DNA of 64,000 nucleotides, from positions 558,001 to 622,000 of the forward strand of contig NZ_JARXVH010000004.1 in assembly GCF_029892565.1 (NCBI RefSeq), in the 5' to 3' direction. The stretch is from Streptomyces pseudovenezuelae (lineage in GTDB: Bacteria > Actinomycetota > Actinomycetes > Streptomycetales > Streptomycetaceae). Below, piece by piece: positions 46,013 to 55,581 of the stretch (within the stretch, counting starts at the first letter, position 1; the number at the start of each line of letters is the position of its first letter). The notes below the pieces were generated by a model. That model ran no database searches and had not been told where the DNA came from. It saw nothing but the letters and a program-made list of their open reading frames with translations. The position numbers were made by a program, and so were the translations under genes.

Positions 46013-46040
46013 TCAACGCGCGGCGCCCGCGCGGGTTGTG
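46013..46040 (-). promoter_or_regulatory. BldN-type promoter of chpF
   Basis: On the minus strand CACAAC, a 16-base spacer and CGTTGA. The -10 is exact and the -35 differs at two positions. Confidence 0.65.
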
Positions 46041-46214
46041 CCGCCAATGGAGTGATCCCGAAAACGGCCCCCCTTCACCATTCAGACACACTTGTCGCGT
46101 TTCGCAGGATTAATACGGATAGCGGCTAGAGTTGCGCACCTCCTGACGCACCCCTATAGCAAGCAAATCGCATTCATGACGCCCCCCTGACTTTCCGAAA
46201 GGGCAACGCCGGTC

Positions 46215-47309
46215 ATGCGCATTTCTCTGGGTCCGCTGCTGCGCCGTGCGACGGTCGGAGTCCTCGCCCTCGCCACGATCTGGGTACCCGGCGGCGCACA
46301 GGCGGCCGCGCCGCCCGCCGCCGAGGCACAGCGTCTCCCGTTCGCCGAGCGCTACCACGCGGTGCAGCACGGCGGCATCGTCCGCGCGGCCAACGCGGCC
46401 ATCAGCTGCCGCACCGGCGGCGCCAAGGGCGCCCCCGCCTGCCCGGCCGCCCGCGACGGCGACCGGGGCGCGAACGGCGACTTCGACATGTTCTACGTCG
46501 ACGTCGACCGCGACCCGAACACCTACAACTCCTCCCGCGCCGAGGTCCGGCTGCCGGAGCGCTCCCGGGTGACGTACGCGCGCCTGTACTGGGGCGGCAA
46601 CCTCAAGGTGGGCGAGCAGAAGCCGCCGAGGGACAACGGGCGGGTGCTGATCGCGGAGCCCGGCGGGGAGTACAAGCAGGTCCTCGCGGACACCGTCGTG
46701 GGGCACCAGGTGGCGCGGGGCGCGGACGCGTTCCAGGCCTCGGCGGACGTCACGAAGCTGGTCCGGGAGAGCAGTTCGGGCCTGTACACCGTGGCGCAGG
46801 TCAATGTGGCGATGGGGAAGTCGGCCGCCGGCGCGTGGGGCGGCTGGACGCTCGTGGTGGCGTACGAGAACGCGGCGGAGCCGCTGCGGCGGCTGTCTCT
46901 GTGGGACGGTTTCGACACCCTGGAGCCGGGCCCGGGCCGGGAGATCCGGCTCGGCGGAGCGCGCTTTCCGAAGGGCGCCGGCGGCCGGGCCGGCCTCGTC
47001 GCGTACAACGGCGACCGCGCACGCACCGGTGATTCGATCACACTGTCGACCGGCCACGGTTCGAACACCGTGCTGGCCGACTCCGCCAATCCCGGTGACG
47101 ACGTACTGAATTCGACCATCTCGGAGCCCGGCGCGGCCCCGGAGTCCCGGGTTCCGGCGTACTCGAACACGCTCGGCTACGACTCCGATGTGTTCGATCT
47201 CGGCAGCGCTCTGCGACGCGGCGGTGACCAGCTGGCCTTCCGGATCGTTTCCCAGCGGGACGCGGCATGGGCCGGCGTGCTCTTCGCGGCCGTCGACGCA
47301 CAGCAGTGA
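46215..47309 (+). CDS. Secreted protein related to surface-repeat proteins
   Basis: 364 residues with a signal peptide to about residue 32. The mature part, FDMFYVDVDRDPNTYNSSRA and RVTYARLYWGGN, resembles the N-terminal module of large DUF11/DUF3344-type surface proteins; GGWTLVVAYE and VFDLGSALRRGGDQLAFRI continue it. It has no DUF11 repeats and no sorting signal, so it is a secreted single-domain form. It stands at the head of the glycan gene cluster, 54 bp before the first glycosyltransferase. Confidence 0.72.
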   Translation: MRISLGPLLRRATVGVLALATIWVPGGAQAAAPPAAEAQRLPFAERYHAVQHGGIVRAANAAISCRTGGAKGAPACPAARDGDRGANGDFDMFYVDVDRDPNTYNSSRAEVRLPERSRVTYARLYWGGNLKVGEQKPPRDNGRVLIAEPGGEYKQVLADTVVGHQVARGADAFQASADVTKLVRESSSGLYTVAQVNVAMGKSAAGAWGGWTLVVAYENAAEPLRRLSLWDGFDTLEPGPGREIRLGGARFPKGAGGRAGLVAYNGDRARTGDSITLSTGHGSNTVLADSANPGDDVLNSTISEPGAAPESRVPAYSNTLGYDSDVFDLGSALRRGGDQLAFRIVSQRDAAWAGVLFAAVDAQQ

Positions 47310-47363
47310 GGCGCGTTCCCGCCCGCAGTCCCGAGCGCCGTCCGTGAGCGAGGAAACCGCGCA

Positions 47364-48539
47364 ATGCACCTGTCAGCACCCGACCCTCGGCCACGGGTCC
47401 TGCACCTCACCCAGCCGGTGGACGCCGGGGTCGCCCGTGTCGTCACGGACCTGACGCGGGCTCAGCTCGCGGCCGGCCTGCACGTCACCGTCGCCTGCCC
47501 GCAGAGCCCGCTCACGGACCGGCTGCGGTCACTGGGCGCCGATGTACGGCACTGGGAGGCGGCGCGCTCGCCGGGACCGGCACTCCTCGGCGAGGTACGC
47601 CGACTGAGGCGCGTGCTCGCGGACGTGCGGCCCGATCTCGTGCACGCGCACAGCGCCAAGGCCGGGTTGGCCGGGCGGCTCGCGGTGCGGGGGCGGATCC
47701 CCACGGTGTTCCAGCCGCACGCCTGGTCGTTCGAGGCGGTCGGCGGGACCACGGCGGCACTGGCGCTCAGGTGGGAGCGGTGGGGGGCGCGTTGGGCCTC
47801 CCGGGTGGTGTGTGTGAGCGAAGGGGAGCGCGCGACCGGCGTGCACGCCGGGATCGACGGGCGCTGGACGGTCGTACCGAACGGCATCGACCCCGAGCGC
47901 TTCCACCCCGCGGCCGTGGACACCGTACGGGCGACGCTGCTGCCCGATGGCGATCCGGCGGCGCCGCTCGTCGTGTGTGTGGGGCGGCTGTGTCGGCAGA
48001 AGGGGCAGGACGTTCTGCTGGACGCGTGGGAGGGCGTGACGCGGCGGGTGCCCGCGGCTCGGCTGGTGCTGGTCGGTGACGGGCCCGACCGGGCCGAACT
48101 GGCCGCGCGTGCGCCCGCGTCCGTGCTGTTCGCGGGGGCCGTCACCGATCCGGTCCCCTGGTACCAGGCCGCCGATCTGGTGGTGCTGCCTTCGCGCTGG
48201 GAGGGCATGGCCCTTGCCCCGCTGGAGGCGATGGCCTGCGGGCGGCCCGTGGTGGTGACCGATGTGGACGGCGCCCGGGAGAGCCTGCCACTGGAGTTGG
48301 CACCGCGCTGTCTCGTCCCCCCGGACCGCCCGGCCCAACTCGCCGACGCCGTCGCCGAGTTGCTGGTCGACCCGCTGCTGCGTGAGTCGCTCGGCCACCA
48401 GGGGCGCCGATACGTCCTGTCCACGCACGACGTGCGGCACGCGGCCGAGGCGGTCGCGGCCGTGTACCGCGAGCTGCTGGGCGCCGCGCCCACCGCACCC
48501 GTCGTGCCCTCCGAGTGCAGGGAGTCCATCCACTCGTGA
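47364..48539 (+). CDS. GT4-family glycosyltransferase
   Basis: 391 residues. The N-domain starts RVLHLTQPVDAGVARVV, and the C-domain has VVPNGIDPERF, VVCVGRLCRQKGQDVL and the donor-site motif SRWEGMALAPLEAMACGRPVV, the EX7E pattern of GT4. It transfers a sugar from a nucleotide donor on the cytoplasmic face. First of two GT4 genes in the operon. The next gene starts with a GTGA overlap. Confidence 0.92.
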   Translation: MHLSAPDPRPRVLHLTQPVDAGVARVVTDLTRAQLAAGLHVTVACPQSPLTDRLRSLGADVRHWEAARSPGPALLGEVRRLRRVLADVRPDLVHAHSAKAGLAGRLAVRGRIPTVFQPHAWSFEAVGGTTAALALRWERWGARWASRVVCVSEGERATGVHAGIDGRWTVVPNGIDPERFHPAAVDTVRATLLPDGDPAAPLVVCVGRLCRQKGQDVLLDAWEGVTRRVPAARLVLVGDGPDRAELAARAPASVLFAGAVTDPVPWYQAADLVVLPSRWEGMALAPLEAMACGRPVVVTDVDGARESLPLELAPRCLVPPDRPAQLADAVAELLVDPLLRESLGHQGRRYVLSTHDVRHAAEAVAAVYRELLGAAPTAPVVPSECRESIHS

Positions 48540-49963
48540 CTGCGGAAAGTACGGTCCCCTCGCCCGGCGGGCAGCCACGGGATCTCGGATTCTCACCCCT
48601 CTCGGTCATGCCGGCGCGCGGCACCGCCGCCGGTTTCCGGTTCCCCGCCCGCCGGCCACCGGCCCGGCCCGCGTCCCCGCTGCCGCTGCTCGCCGCGGAC
48701 CTCACCGCCGCCCTGGTCGGCTCCCTCGTCTTCGCCAGGGCCCCGCACGGGCCGCTGCTGATGGCGCTGTTGGTGGCCGCGTCGATGCTGCTGCGCACGC
48801 AGACGGCACGGCCGGTGCCGGGCGTCCTGGACGAACTGCCCGCCGTCTGCGGCCGGATCGCGGTCGCGTGGATGGCGCTCGCGTCGCTCGTCGCGGCGCA
48901 CTCCCCGCAGCACGCGCTCTCCGCACGCACCCTGCTCCTGGGCTTCCTGATCCAGTCGGCGGCCGCCTCGGCGAGCCGCGGTCTGGTGCACTGGCGCCGC
49001 CGCACGGCCCGGCTGACCCGCCCCCGTACCGCCCTCGTGGTCGGTCCGGCGGCGACCGCCCAGCGCGTGGCCTCGTCCGTGCTGCGCCACCCGCGTTCCG
49101 GTGTGCTCCCGGTCGGCGTCGTCGCCGAACACCCGGACGGCACTGACGGGTTGCCCGTTCTGACGACGGGTCAGGAAGTGCAGCGGGCGCTCATCCAGAA
49201 CGGCGTACGGGACGTGCTCTGCGTGCACCCCTCGGTCCGGACCCAGCAGGGGCCGCTGCTGCGGGCGCTCGCCGAGTCGGGCTGCGCGGTGTGGGAGGTC
49301 GACGCGGACTCACCCTCGTACGCGTCGAACCACCAGTTCGCCGGGTTCTCCTGCCGGCGGCTCGACATGGGGTACGGGCGGCGGCGCGGCAGCGTCGGCA
49401 AGCGGGCGCTGGACGTGCTGGTGTCCGGGACCCTGTTGGCGCTGGTCAGCCCGCTGCTGCTGGTGTGCGCGGTGGCGCTGCGGCTCAGCGACGGGCCCGG
49501 GGTGGTCTTCCGGCAGGAGCGCATCGGCAAGAACGGGCGCCCCTTCACGCTGCTGAAGTTCCGCACCCACCGCCCGGTCGACGAGCACGAGTCCGCGACC
49601 CGCTGGAGCGTGGCCGACGAGCACCGAATGTCGTGGTTCTGCCGCTTCCTGCGCCGCACCTCGCTGGACGAGCTGCTCCAGCTGTGGAACGTCTTCTGGG
49701 GCGACATGAGCCTGGTCGGGCCGAGACCCGAACGCCCTTATTTCGTCGCCAAGTTCAGCCAGACCTACCCCGGTTACGCGGCCCGCCACCGGATGCGGAC
49801 CGGCATCACCGGCCTGGCCCAGATCCACGGGCTGCGCGGCGACACCTCGATCGAGGACCGGGCCCGCTTCGACAACGCCTACATCGACAACTGGTCGCTG
49901 TGGCAGGACATCTGCATCCTGCTGCGCACCGCCGCCTCGCTCGTGCGTCCGACGGGGAGCTGA
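48536..49963 (+). CDS. Polyprenyl-phosphate sugar phosphotransferase (WcaJ/WbaP type)
   Basis: 475 residues from the GTG overlapping the preceding stop. An N-terminal block of four hydrophobic segments and a CoA-binding-like domain are followed by a membrane hairpin (ALDVLVSGTLLALVSPLLLV) and the catalytic domain: VFRQERIGKNGRPFTLLKFRT, RRTSLDELLQLWNV, GDMSLVGPRPERP and TGLAQIHGLRG. It starts a glycan by moving a sugar-phosphate to undecaprenyl phosphate, so it marks the cluster as a Wzx/Wzy-type pathway. Confidence 0.94.
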   Translation: MTAESTVPSPGGQPRDLGFSPLSVMPARGTAAGFRFPARRPPARPASPLPLLAADLTAALVGSLVFARAPHGPLLMALLVAASMLLRTQTARPVPGVLDELPAVCGRIAVAWMALASLVAAHSPQHALSARTLLLGFLIQSAAASASRGLVHWRRRTARLTRPRTALVVGPAATAQRVASSVLRHPRSGVLPVGVVAEHPDGTDGLPVLTTGQEVQRALIQNGVRDVLCVHPSVRTQQGPLLRALAESGCAVWEVDADSPSYASNHQFAGFSCRRLDMGYGRRRGSVGKRALDVLVSGTLLALVSPLLLVCAVALRLSDGPGVVFRQERIGKNGRPFTLLKFRTHRPVDEHESATRWSVADEHRMSWFCRFLRRTSLDELLQLWNVFWGDMSLVGPRPERPYFVAKFSQTYPGYAARHRMRTGITGLAQIHGLRGDTSIEDRARFDNAYIDNWSLWQDICILLRTAASLVRPTGS

Positions 49964-49967
49964 GCCG

Positions 49968-51320
49968 ATGAGCCACGCACTGACCCTGCCCAGGGTGCGG
50001 GAGTGGTCCCCCGTCCTCCCGGTGATCGCCGTGATCGCCCTGCTCGGACTGCCCCTGACCCCCGGCGGCGACGGGGGCGCGGGCCCGGCCGACGCGGTCT
50101 CCGCGCTGGTGGTGCTGTACTGCGGGATCCGGCTCGTCCGGGACCGCCGGCGCCCCCTGACCCGTACCTCCGCCGTGGTCCTCGGCCTGCCCGTGGTCGG
50201 GCTCGCCCTCGCCGCGATGGGCGCGGCCTCGCCGGGCGCCGGGGTCTCCGGCCTCGGCCGCTACCTCCAGATCTTCGTGCTGGTCCCGGCGGCCGTCGTG
50301 CTGCTGGTCCGCGACCGGAGCGACTTCCGCCTGCTGGCCTGGTCGTTCGTCGTCCTCGCGCTGTGGCAGGGGGCGATCGGCGTGCAGCAGTTCGTCACCG
50401 GGACCGGCGCCTCCTACCAGGGCGAGGAGATCCGGGCCGTCGGCACCTTCGGCGCGACGGACGTGATGGGGATGGCCACGGTCGTCTCCTTCGGACTGAT
50501 CTGCGCGCTGGGCCTCGCACTCGGCCGAACTTCCGTACGCCAGCAGGCGATCGCCGTCGGCTGCGCGCTCGCCCTGCTCGTCCCGCTCGCCCTGTCCTTC
50601 AGTCGCGGGGCGTGGATCGCCACGGCCGTGACGTGTGTGGTGCAGCTCGTTCTTGCCGGGCTGCGGCGGGCGTTGAAGGTGGGTGCGGTCGCGGTCGCCG
50701 CCGGGGTGATCCTGGTCGGCGGCTTCGGGGTCGGCTCGGCGATGCTCCAGGAGCGGATCGACAGCATCACCCAAGTCACCGACGCCCCCGACCAGTCCGT
50801 CGTCGACCGGTACACGATGTGGGCGGCGGCCGTCGACATGTGGCGCGAACAGCCGCTCACCGGCGTCGGGTTGAAGGGCTTCCCCGAATACCGGGACGCG
50901 CACGCCTCCCTCGCGCTGTCCGCAGGCAGCGACACCGAGGGCGCCGGCGCGGCCTTCCGTAAGCAGCCCCTGCTCTCCCCGCACAACATGTACCTGCTGG
51001 TCCTCGCCGAACAGGGTCTCATCGGCCTGCTCGCCCTCGCGGGCAGCTGGCTGGCGCTCCTGGTGTGCGGCCTGCACGGCCTGTGGCGCGCGCGGCGGAC
51101 GGGCACCGGGCTCGACTGCGCGCTCGTCGCGTGCGGGCTGCTGGTCTGGCAGTTGATCGACTTCGTGTACGCCGACATCGGCGGCCCCTCGACCGTGCTG
51201 ACGGCGGTGTGCTTCGGGCTGGTGGCGTGGTGGTCGCTGGTCGGAGCCCGCGGCTCGGACCGGGCGCCGGCCCCGGCGAGTCCGGTCGGCCGGCGCGCCG
51301 AGGAAGTCGCCGCGCGATGA
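49968..51320 (+). CDS. O-antigen ligase/Wzy-like polymerase
   Basis: 450 residues with about 10-12 membrane segments and a large extracytoplasmic loop between RYTMWAAAVDMW and HNMYLLVLAEQG, including GVGLKGFPEYRDAH. The PHNMYL region and the Arg in FSRGAW are typical of Wzy_C polymerases and ligases. It would polymerise or transfer lipid-linked repeat units on the outer face. It lies 4 bp from the phosphotransferase stop, and the next gene overlaps by ATGA. Confidence 0.88.
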   Translation: MSHALTLPRVREWSPVLPVIAVIALLGLPLTPGGDGGAGPADAVSALVVLYCGIRLVRDRRRPLTRTSAVVLGLPVVGLALAAMGAASPGAGVSGLGRYLQIFVLVPAAVVLLVRDRSDFRLLAWSFVVLALWQGAIGVQQFVTGTGASYQGEEIRAVGTFGATDVMGMATVVSFGLICALGLALGRTSVRQQAIAVGCALALLVPLALSFSRGAWIATAVTCVVQLVLAGLRRALKVGAVAVAAGVILVGGFGVGSAMLQERIDSITQVTDAPDQSVVDRYTMWAAAVDMWREQPLTGVGLKGFPEYRDAHASLALSAGSDTEGAGAAFRKQPLLSPHNMYLLVLAEQGLIGLLALAGSWLALLVCGLHGLWRARRTGTGLDCALVACGLLVWQLIDFVYADIGGPSTVLTAVCFGLVAWWSLVGARGSDRAPAPASPVGRRAEEVAAR

Positions 51321-53023
51321 CAGTGACGCCCTCACGGACCCCCGGGACCGACGCCGACGCCAAGGCGGCCGTCCCCGCGGCCCGGGCGCAGTCCGACGGC
51401 GTCACCGAACTCGCCCCCGTCTCCCGCGGGTTCCTCGCCAAGGCCGCGTTCGTCACGGCCGCCATGTCCATCGCGGGGGCCCTGCTCGGGCTGATCCGCG
51501 ATCAGGCGCTGGCCCGGCTGTTCGGGGCCGGCAGCGAGACGGACGCGTTCCTGGTCGCCTGGACGGTGCCGGAGTTCGCGGCCACGCTGCTGATCGAGGA
51601 CGGGCTGGCGTTCGCGCTGATCCCGGCGTTCAGCCTGGCCCTGGCCCGCCGCGCGCAGGGCGCCCCCGGCGACCCCGTGCGCGCCCTGGTCGCCACCACG
51701 CTGCCCCGCCTGTCGCTGGCCTTCGTCGCGGTCGGCGCCCTCCTCGTCGGTACCGCGCCCTGGGTGGTCGAGGCCCTCGCCCCGGGCCTGCCCGACCGCG
51801 ACCTCGCGGTGGACTGCACCCGGCTGACGGCGACCTGCGTCCTGAGCTTCGGCCTGGCCGGCTACTGCAGCGCGGCCCTGCGCGCCCACCGCCGTTTCCT
51901 GGCCCCCGCGGCGATCTACGTCGCCTACAACACCGGCGTCATCACCGCGATGTTCGTCCTCGGCGGACGCTGGGGGGTGCGCTCGGCGGCGGTCGGCGTC
52001 GCGGTGGGCGGGCTCCTGATGGTCGCGATCCAAGCACCGTCCCTCGTACGGCAGTTGAGGCGCGGGGCGAAGTCCGCGGAGAACACAGCAAGCGCGGCGG
52101 GCACACCGGTCGCGGCGAGCCCGGCGGTCGGCGGCGACGACACCGTGCGGCCCATCGACTTCGCGCTCGTCGCCACCGTGCTGCTGTTCGCGCTGTGCCG
52201 CCAGTCGCAGGTGCTCATCGAGCGCTTCCTCGGCTCCACGCTCCCCTCCGGCGCCATCTCGCACCTGAACTACGCGCAGAAGGTCGCGCAGATCCCGATG
52301 ACGCTGTCGATGATGCTGTGCACGGTCACCTTCCCGGTGGTGGCGCGGGCGCTGGCCGACGGCGACACCGAGCGGGCCCGCAGCCGGGTGGAGCGCGATC
52401 TGGCGCTGGCCGTGTCCATGGTGCTGCTCGGCGCGGCCACCGTGGTCGCCTGCGGTCCGCAGATCATCGAACTCCTCTTCCAGCGCGGCGCGTTCACTGC
52501 CCAGGACACGGCCGCGACGGCGGGCGTCATGCGCGTGTACGCCCTCGGTCTGCTCGGCCAGACCCTCACCGGTGTCCTGGTCCGCTCCTACTTCTCGGCC
52601 GGCCGGCCCACCTGGTACCCGGTCCTCGCGATGGCCGCCGGCATCGTCGTGACCTCCTGGATCGGCGCCTGGACGCTCGTGCCGTGGGGCGTCTCCGGCA
52701 TCGCCCTCGCCAACGCGACCGGCATCACCGTCACCGCCGTACTCCTGCTGGCCGGCATGGGCCCGCGCAGTGTGCCGATCCGCACCCGGCGGGTGCTGGT
52801 GGAGCTGAGCAGGCCGGCCCGGGCCGCGGTGGTCGCGACGGCGGCCGGGGCGTTCGTCGCGAGCCGTGTGGACGCCGCCGTCCCCGGGCTCGCCGCCGGC
52901 ACGGTCACCGTGACCGCCGTCTTCCTCCTCCTGTGCTGGGCCCTCGACGCCGAGGGTGTCGTCCCCGCACTCCGTTCCGTCCGTTCCGCGACCCGAAGGC
53001 TGACGCATGGCCGCACCCGTTGA
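51317..53023 (+). CDS. MurJ/MVF-family lipid-linked oligosaccharide flippase
   Basis: 568 residues, about 14 membrane spans. The N-terminal LLGLIRDQALARLFGAGSETDAFLVA and GLAFALIPAFSLAL carry the MATE-like core; FRSQ-type Arg residues lie in LCRQSQVLIERFLGS. MurJ-type proteins move lipid II; here, inside a glycan operon, a role for the repeat-unit lipid (a Wzx substitute) is likelier. It overlaps the polymerase by 4 bp and the deacetylase by 17 bp. Confidence 0.9.
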   Translation: MTVTPSRTPGTDADAKAAVPAARAQSDGVTELAPVSRGFLAKAAFVTAAMSIAGALLGLIRDQALARLFGAGSETDAFLVAWTVPEFAATLLIEDGLAFALIPAFSLALARRAQGAPGDPVRALVATTLPRLSLAFVAVGALLVGTAPWVVEALAPGLPDRDLAVDCTRLTATCVLSFGLAGYCSAALRAHRRFLAPAAIYVAYNTGVITAMFVLGGRWGVRSAAVGVAVGGLLMVAIQAPSLVRQLRRGAKSAENTASAAGTPVAASPAVGGDDTVRPIDFALVATVLLFALCRQSQVLIERFLGSTLPSGAISHLNYAQKVAQIPMTLSMMLCTVTFPVVARALADGDTERARSRVERDLALAVSMVLLGAATVVACGPQIIELLFQRGAFTAQDTAATAGVMRVYALGLLGQTLTGVLVRSYFSAGRPTWYPVLAMAAGIVVTSWIGAWTLVPWGVSGIALANATGITVTAVLLLAGMGPRSVPIRTRRVLVELSRPARAAVVATAAGAFVASRVDAAVPGLAAGTVTVTAVFLLLCWALDAEGVVPALRSVRSATRRLTHGRTR

Positions 53024-53768
53024 CTCCCCAGCCACCGCCGGCCGCCGCGCGCCCGGCCCGGTCCCGTGGGTGGCGATGTACCACTCCGTCGGTGACTGCT
53101 CGGACGACCCGTACCGCATCACCGTCACCCCCGAACGCCTCGACGCCCAGCTGAAGTGGCTCGGCCGACGCGGACTTCGGGGCGTCTCCATGGCCGACCT
53201 GCTCGCCGCCCGGGCCCGCGGCGAGGGCCGCGGCCTGGTCGGGCTGACCTTCGACGACGGGTACGCGGACTTCGTCGACGGTGCCCTGCCGGTGCTGCGG
53301 TGCCACGGCTTCGGCGCCACCCTCTTCGTACTGCCCGGCCGGCTCGGCGGCGACAACGCCTGGGACCCGCTGGGCCCGCGCAAGCCGCTGCTGACCGCCG
53401 ACGGCATCCGGCACGTCGCCGCCGAGGGCGTCGAGATCGGCTCGCACGGCCTGACCCACGTCGACCTCACCAAAGCGGACGACGCCACGCTGAGTACCGA
53501 GGTCGCCGAAAGCCGGGCGGTACTCGCCGAGTTGACGGGCGTCCTGCCCATCGGCTTCTGCTATCCGTACGGGACGATCGACCAACGCGCCGTCGACGCC
53601 GTACGGGACGCCGGGTACGCGTACGCCTGCGCCATCGACCCCGGCGAGCTCAACGGCCTGCTCGCACTCCCCCGCGTGCACATCGGGCAGAACGACACCG
53701 CCGTACGCCTCCACCTCAAGTACCGGCTGCACCGCCTGCGTCGGCGTCCCGTCGAGGGGCTGCGGTGA
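53007..53768 (+). CDS. Polysaccharide deacetylase (NodB homology)
   Basis: 253 residues with no signal peptide. The metal site is LTFDDGYADF (Asp-Asp) and the His pair in GSHGLTHVDL; FCYPYGTID is motif 3. It removes acetyl groups from N-acetylhexosamine residues, suggesting that the glycan contains GlcNAc or GalNAc. The lack of a signal means a cytoplasmic substrate, perhaps the lipid-linked precursor. Confidence 0.9.
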   Translation: MAAPVDSPATAGRRAPGPVPWVAMYHSVGDCSDDPYRITVTPERLDAQLKWLGRRGLRGVSMADLLAARARGEGRGLVGLTFDDGYADFVDGALPVLRCHGFGATLFVLPGRLGGDNAWDPLGPRKPLLTADGIRHVAAEGVEIGSHGLTHVDLTKADDATLSTEVAESRAVLAELTGVLPIGFCYPYGTIDQRAVDAVRDAGYAYACAIDPGELNGLLALPRVHIGQNDTAVRLHLKYRLHRLRRRPVEGLR

Positions 53769-54928
53769 AGGCGCTGCACGTCATCACCGGGCTCGGCGTT
53801 GGCGGTGCGGAGCAGCAACTGCGGCTGCTGCTGCGGCACTTGCCGGTCGACTGCGATGTCGTGACGCTGACCAACCCGGGCGCGGTCGCCGACGGGCTGG
53901 TCGCGGACGGGGTGCGGGTCACACACCTCGGCATGGCCGGCAACCGCGACCTGGCCGCGCTGCCCCGCCTGGTCCGGCTGATCCGTTCGGGCCGCTACGA
54001 CCTCGTGCACACCCACCTCTACCGCGCCTGCGTCTACGGTCGCCTCGCGGCCCGCCTCGCCGGTGTGCGCGGGATCGTCGCCACCGAACACTCCCTGGGC
54101 GACTCGCAGATGGAGGGCCGCAGCCTCACGACGGGCGTCCGCGGGCTCTATCTGGCCAGCGAGCGCCTGGGCCGTTCCACCGTCGCCGTCTCCCCCACCG
54201 TCGCCGACCGCCTCAAGCGCTGGGGCGTGCCCGGCCCGCGCATCGAGGTCGTCCCGAACGGCATCGACCTGACCCGCTTCCGCTTCGACCCGGTCCAGCG
54301 CCACCGCACCCGCCAGCGGCTCGGGCTGCCGGAGGGCGCGTACGTCGTCGGCGGCATCGGCCGGCTCACGGCGGGCAAACGCTTCGACGTCCTCATCCAC
54401 GCCCTGGCCCAACTGCCTTCGGATTACTGGCTGTTGCTGGTCGGCGGCGGTCCGGAGGAGAACGTCCTGCGGCGCACCGCGCACGAGGCAGGGGTCGCCG
54501 ACCGGGTCCTGTTCACCGGCGAACGTCCCTACGTCACCGACGGCACCCCCGGCCCGGACCTGCCCTCCCTCACCGCCGCGATGGACCTGCTCGCCTCGCC
54601 GTGCCCCGAGGAGGCCTTCGGCCTGGCGATCGTCGAGGCGCTGGCGTCGGGCCTGCCGGTGCGCTACGCGTCCTGCCCCGCGATCGAGGACCTGCCCCCC
54701 GGTGCCGCGTCCGGCGCACGCCAAGTGCGGGGCGTCACCGAGGAGTTCGCCGCCGCCATCGCCGCGGCCCGCGCCGCGGAACCGGGCCCGCGCGCGGCCC
54801 CCGACGCGGCCCGCCACTACTGCATCACCCGCAGCGCCGCACAGCTGATGGACGTCTACGCGGCCGCTGCCCCCGAGAAGTCGTCGTTGTCCCCGTCCAC
54901 TTCACCCCAGGGAGCCAGTTCCCCATGA
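53765..54928 (+). CDS. GT4-family glycosyltransferase
   Basis: 387 residues from GTG in a GTGA overlap. The N-domain is ALHVITGLGVGGAEQQLRLL; the C-domain has VVPNGIDLTRF, GGIGRLTAGKRFDVLI and PCPEEAFGLAIVEALASGLPV, the EX7E donor motif. It is the second GT4 gene of the operon and would extend the repeat unit. A Pro/Ser-rich tail leads into the next overlap (ATGA). Confidence 0.92.
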   Translation: MKALHVITGLGVGGAEQQLRLLLRHLPVDCDVVTLTNPGAVADGLVADGVRVTHLGMAGNRDLAALPRLVRLIRSGRYDLVHTHLYRACVYGRLAARLAGVRGIVATEHSLGDSQMEGRSLTTGVRGLYLASERLGRSTVAVSPTVADRLKRWGVPGPRIEVVPNGIDLTRFRFDPVQRHRTRQRLGLPEGAYVVGGIGRLTAGKRFDVLIHALAQLPSDYWLLLVGGGPEENVLRRTAHEAGVADRVLFTGERPYVTDGTPGPDLPSLTAAMDLLASPCPEEAFGLAIVEALASGLPVRYASCPAIEDLPPGAASGARQVRGVTEEFAAAIAAARAAEPGPRAAPDAARHYCITRSAAQLMDVYAAAAPEKSSLSPSTSPQGASSP

Positions 54929-55581
54929 CCGAGAACACCTCAGGCCCACGCCGCCCCGCCGCCCTGACCCGCGCCCGGGCCCTGCCCCCGTGGACCCTCG
55001 TCGCGGCCAGCGCCCTCGCCGGCGGTCTGCTCGGCGGCGGGTACGGCCTGGTCCAGCCGCAGGAGTACACGGCCACCAGCTACGTCGTCGCCGTGCCGAC
55101 CGAGAAGTCCGACCCGGCCTCCGCGCTGGGCTTCGCGCAGGCCTACGGGCGGGTCGCGACCCAGCTCGCGGTGCTCGGGGACGCGCAGGTGTGGGCGGGC
55201 GTGCCGGTCAAGACGCTGCAGTCGAGCGTGCAGACGGCGACCTCGCCGGACGCCCCGATGGTCTCGATCACGGCCACCTCCGACCGCCCCGACCTCGCCG
55301 CCGACATGGCCAACGCCGTCTCCCGCGCCCTGACCCGGCACGCGAACGACGTCAAGGCCACCACCAACGTCGAACTCCAGCAGTTCGCCCGCGCCACCAA
55401 GCCGACCGCACCCTCCTCGGCCTCCCCGGCGGTGACCGGTCTGGTCGGGGCGAGCGCGGGCGGACTGCTCGGCGGCCTCGTGCTGCTGGTACGCCCGCGC
55501 CGGACCGTCGCGGCCGAGGCCGGCCGACCCGCCTCGGTGCCCGGCCCGGCCGTCGCCGCCGAAGCCCACGGCCAGCTGTGA
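54925..55581 (+). CDS. Wzz/capsular chain-length-type membrane protein
   Basis: 218 residues with two membrane helices (TLVAASALAGGLLGGGYGLV and GLVGASAGGLLGGLVLLV) flanking an extracytoplasmic alpha/beta part with YTATSYVVAVPTEKSDP, the usual Wzz_N opening. It lacks a tyrosine-kinase domain, so chain length would be set without the autokinase of Wzc-type systems. It overlaps its neighbours by 4 bp on both sides. Confidence 0.85.
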   Translation: MTENTSGPRRPAALTRARALPPWTLVAASALAGGLLGGGYGLVQPQEYTATSYVVAVPTEKSDPASALGFAQAYGRVATQLAVLGDAQVWAGVPVKTLQSSVQTATSPDAPMVSITATSDRPDLAADMANAVSRALTRHANDVKATTNVELQQFARATKPTAPSSASPAVTGLVGASAGGLLGGLVLLVRPRRTVAAEAGRPASVPGPAVAAEAHGQL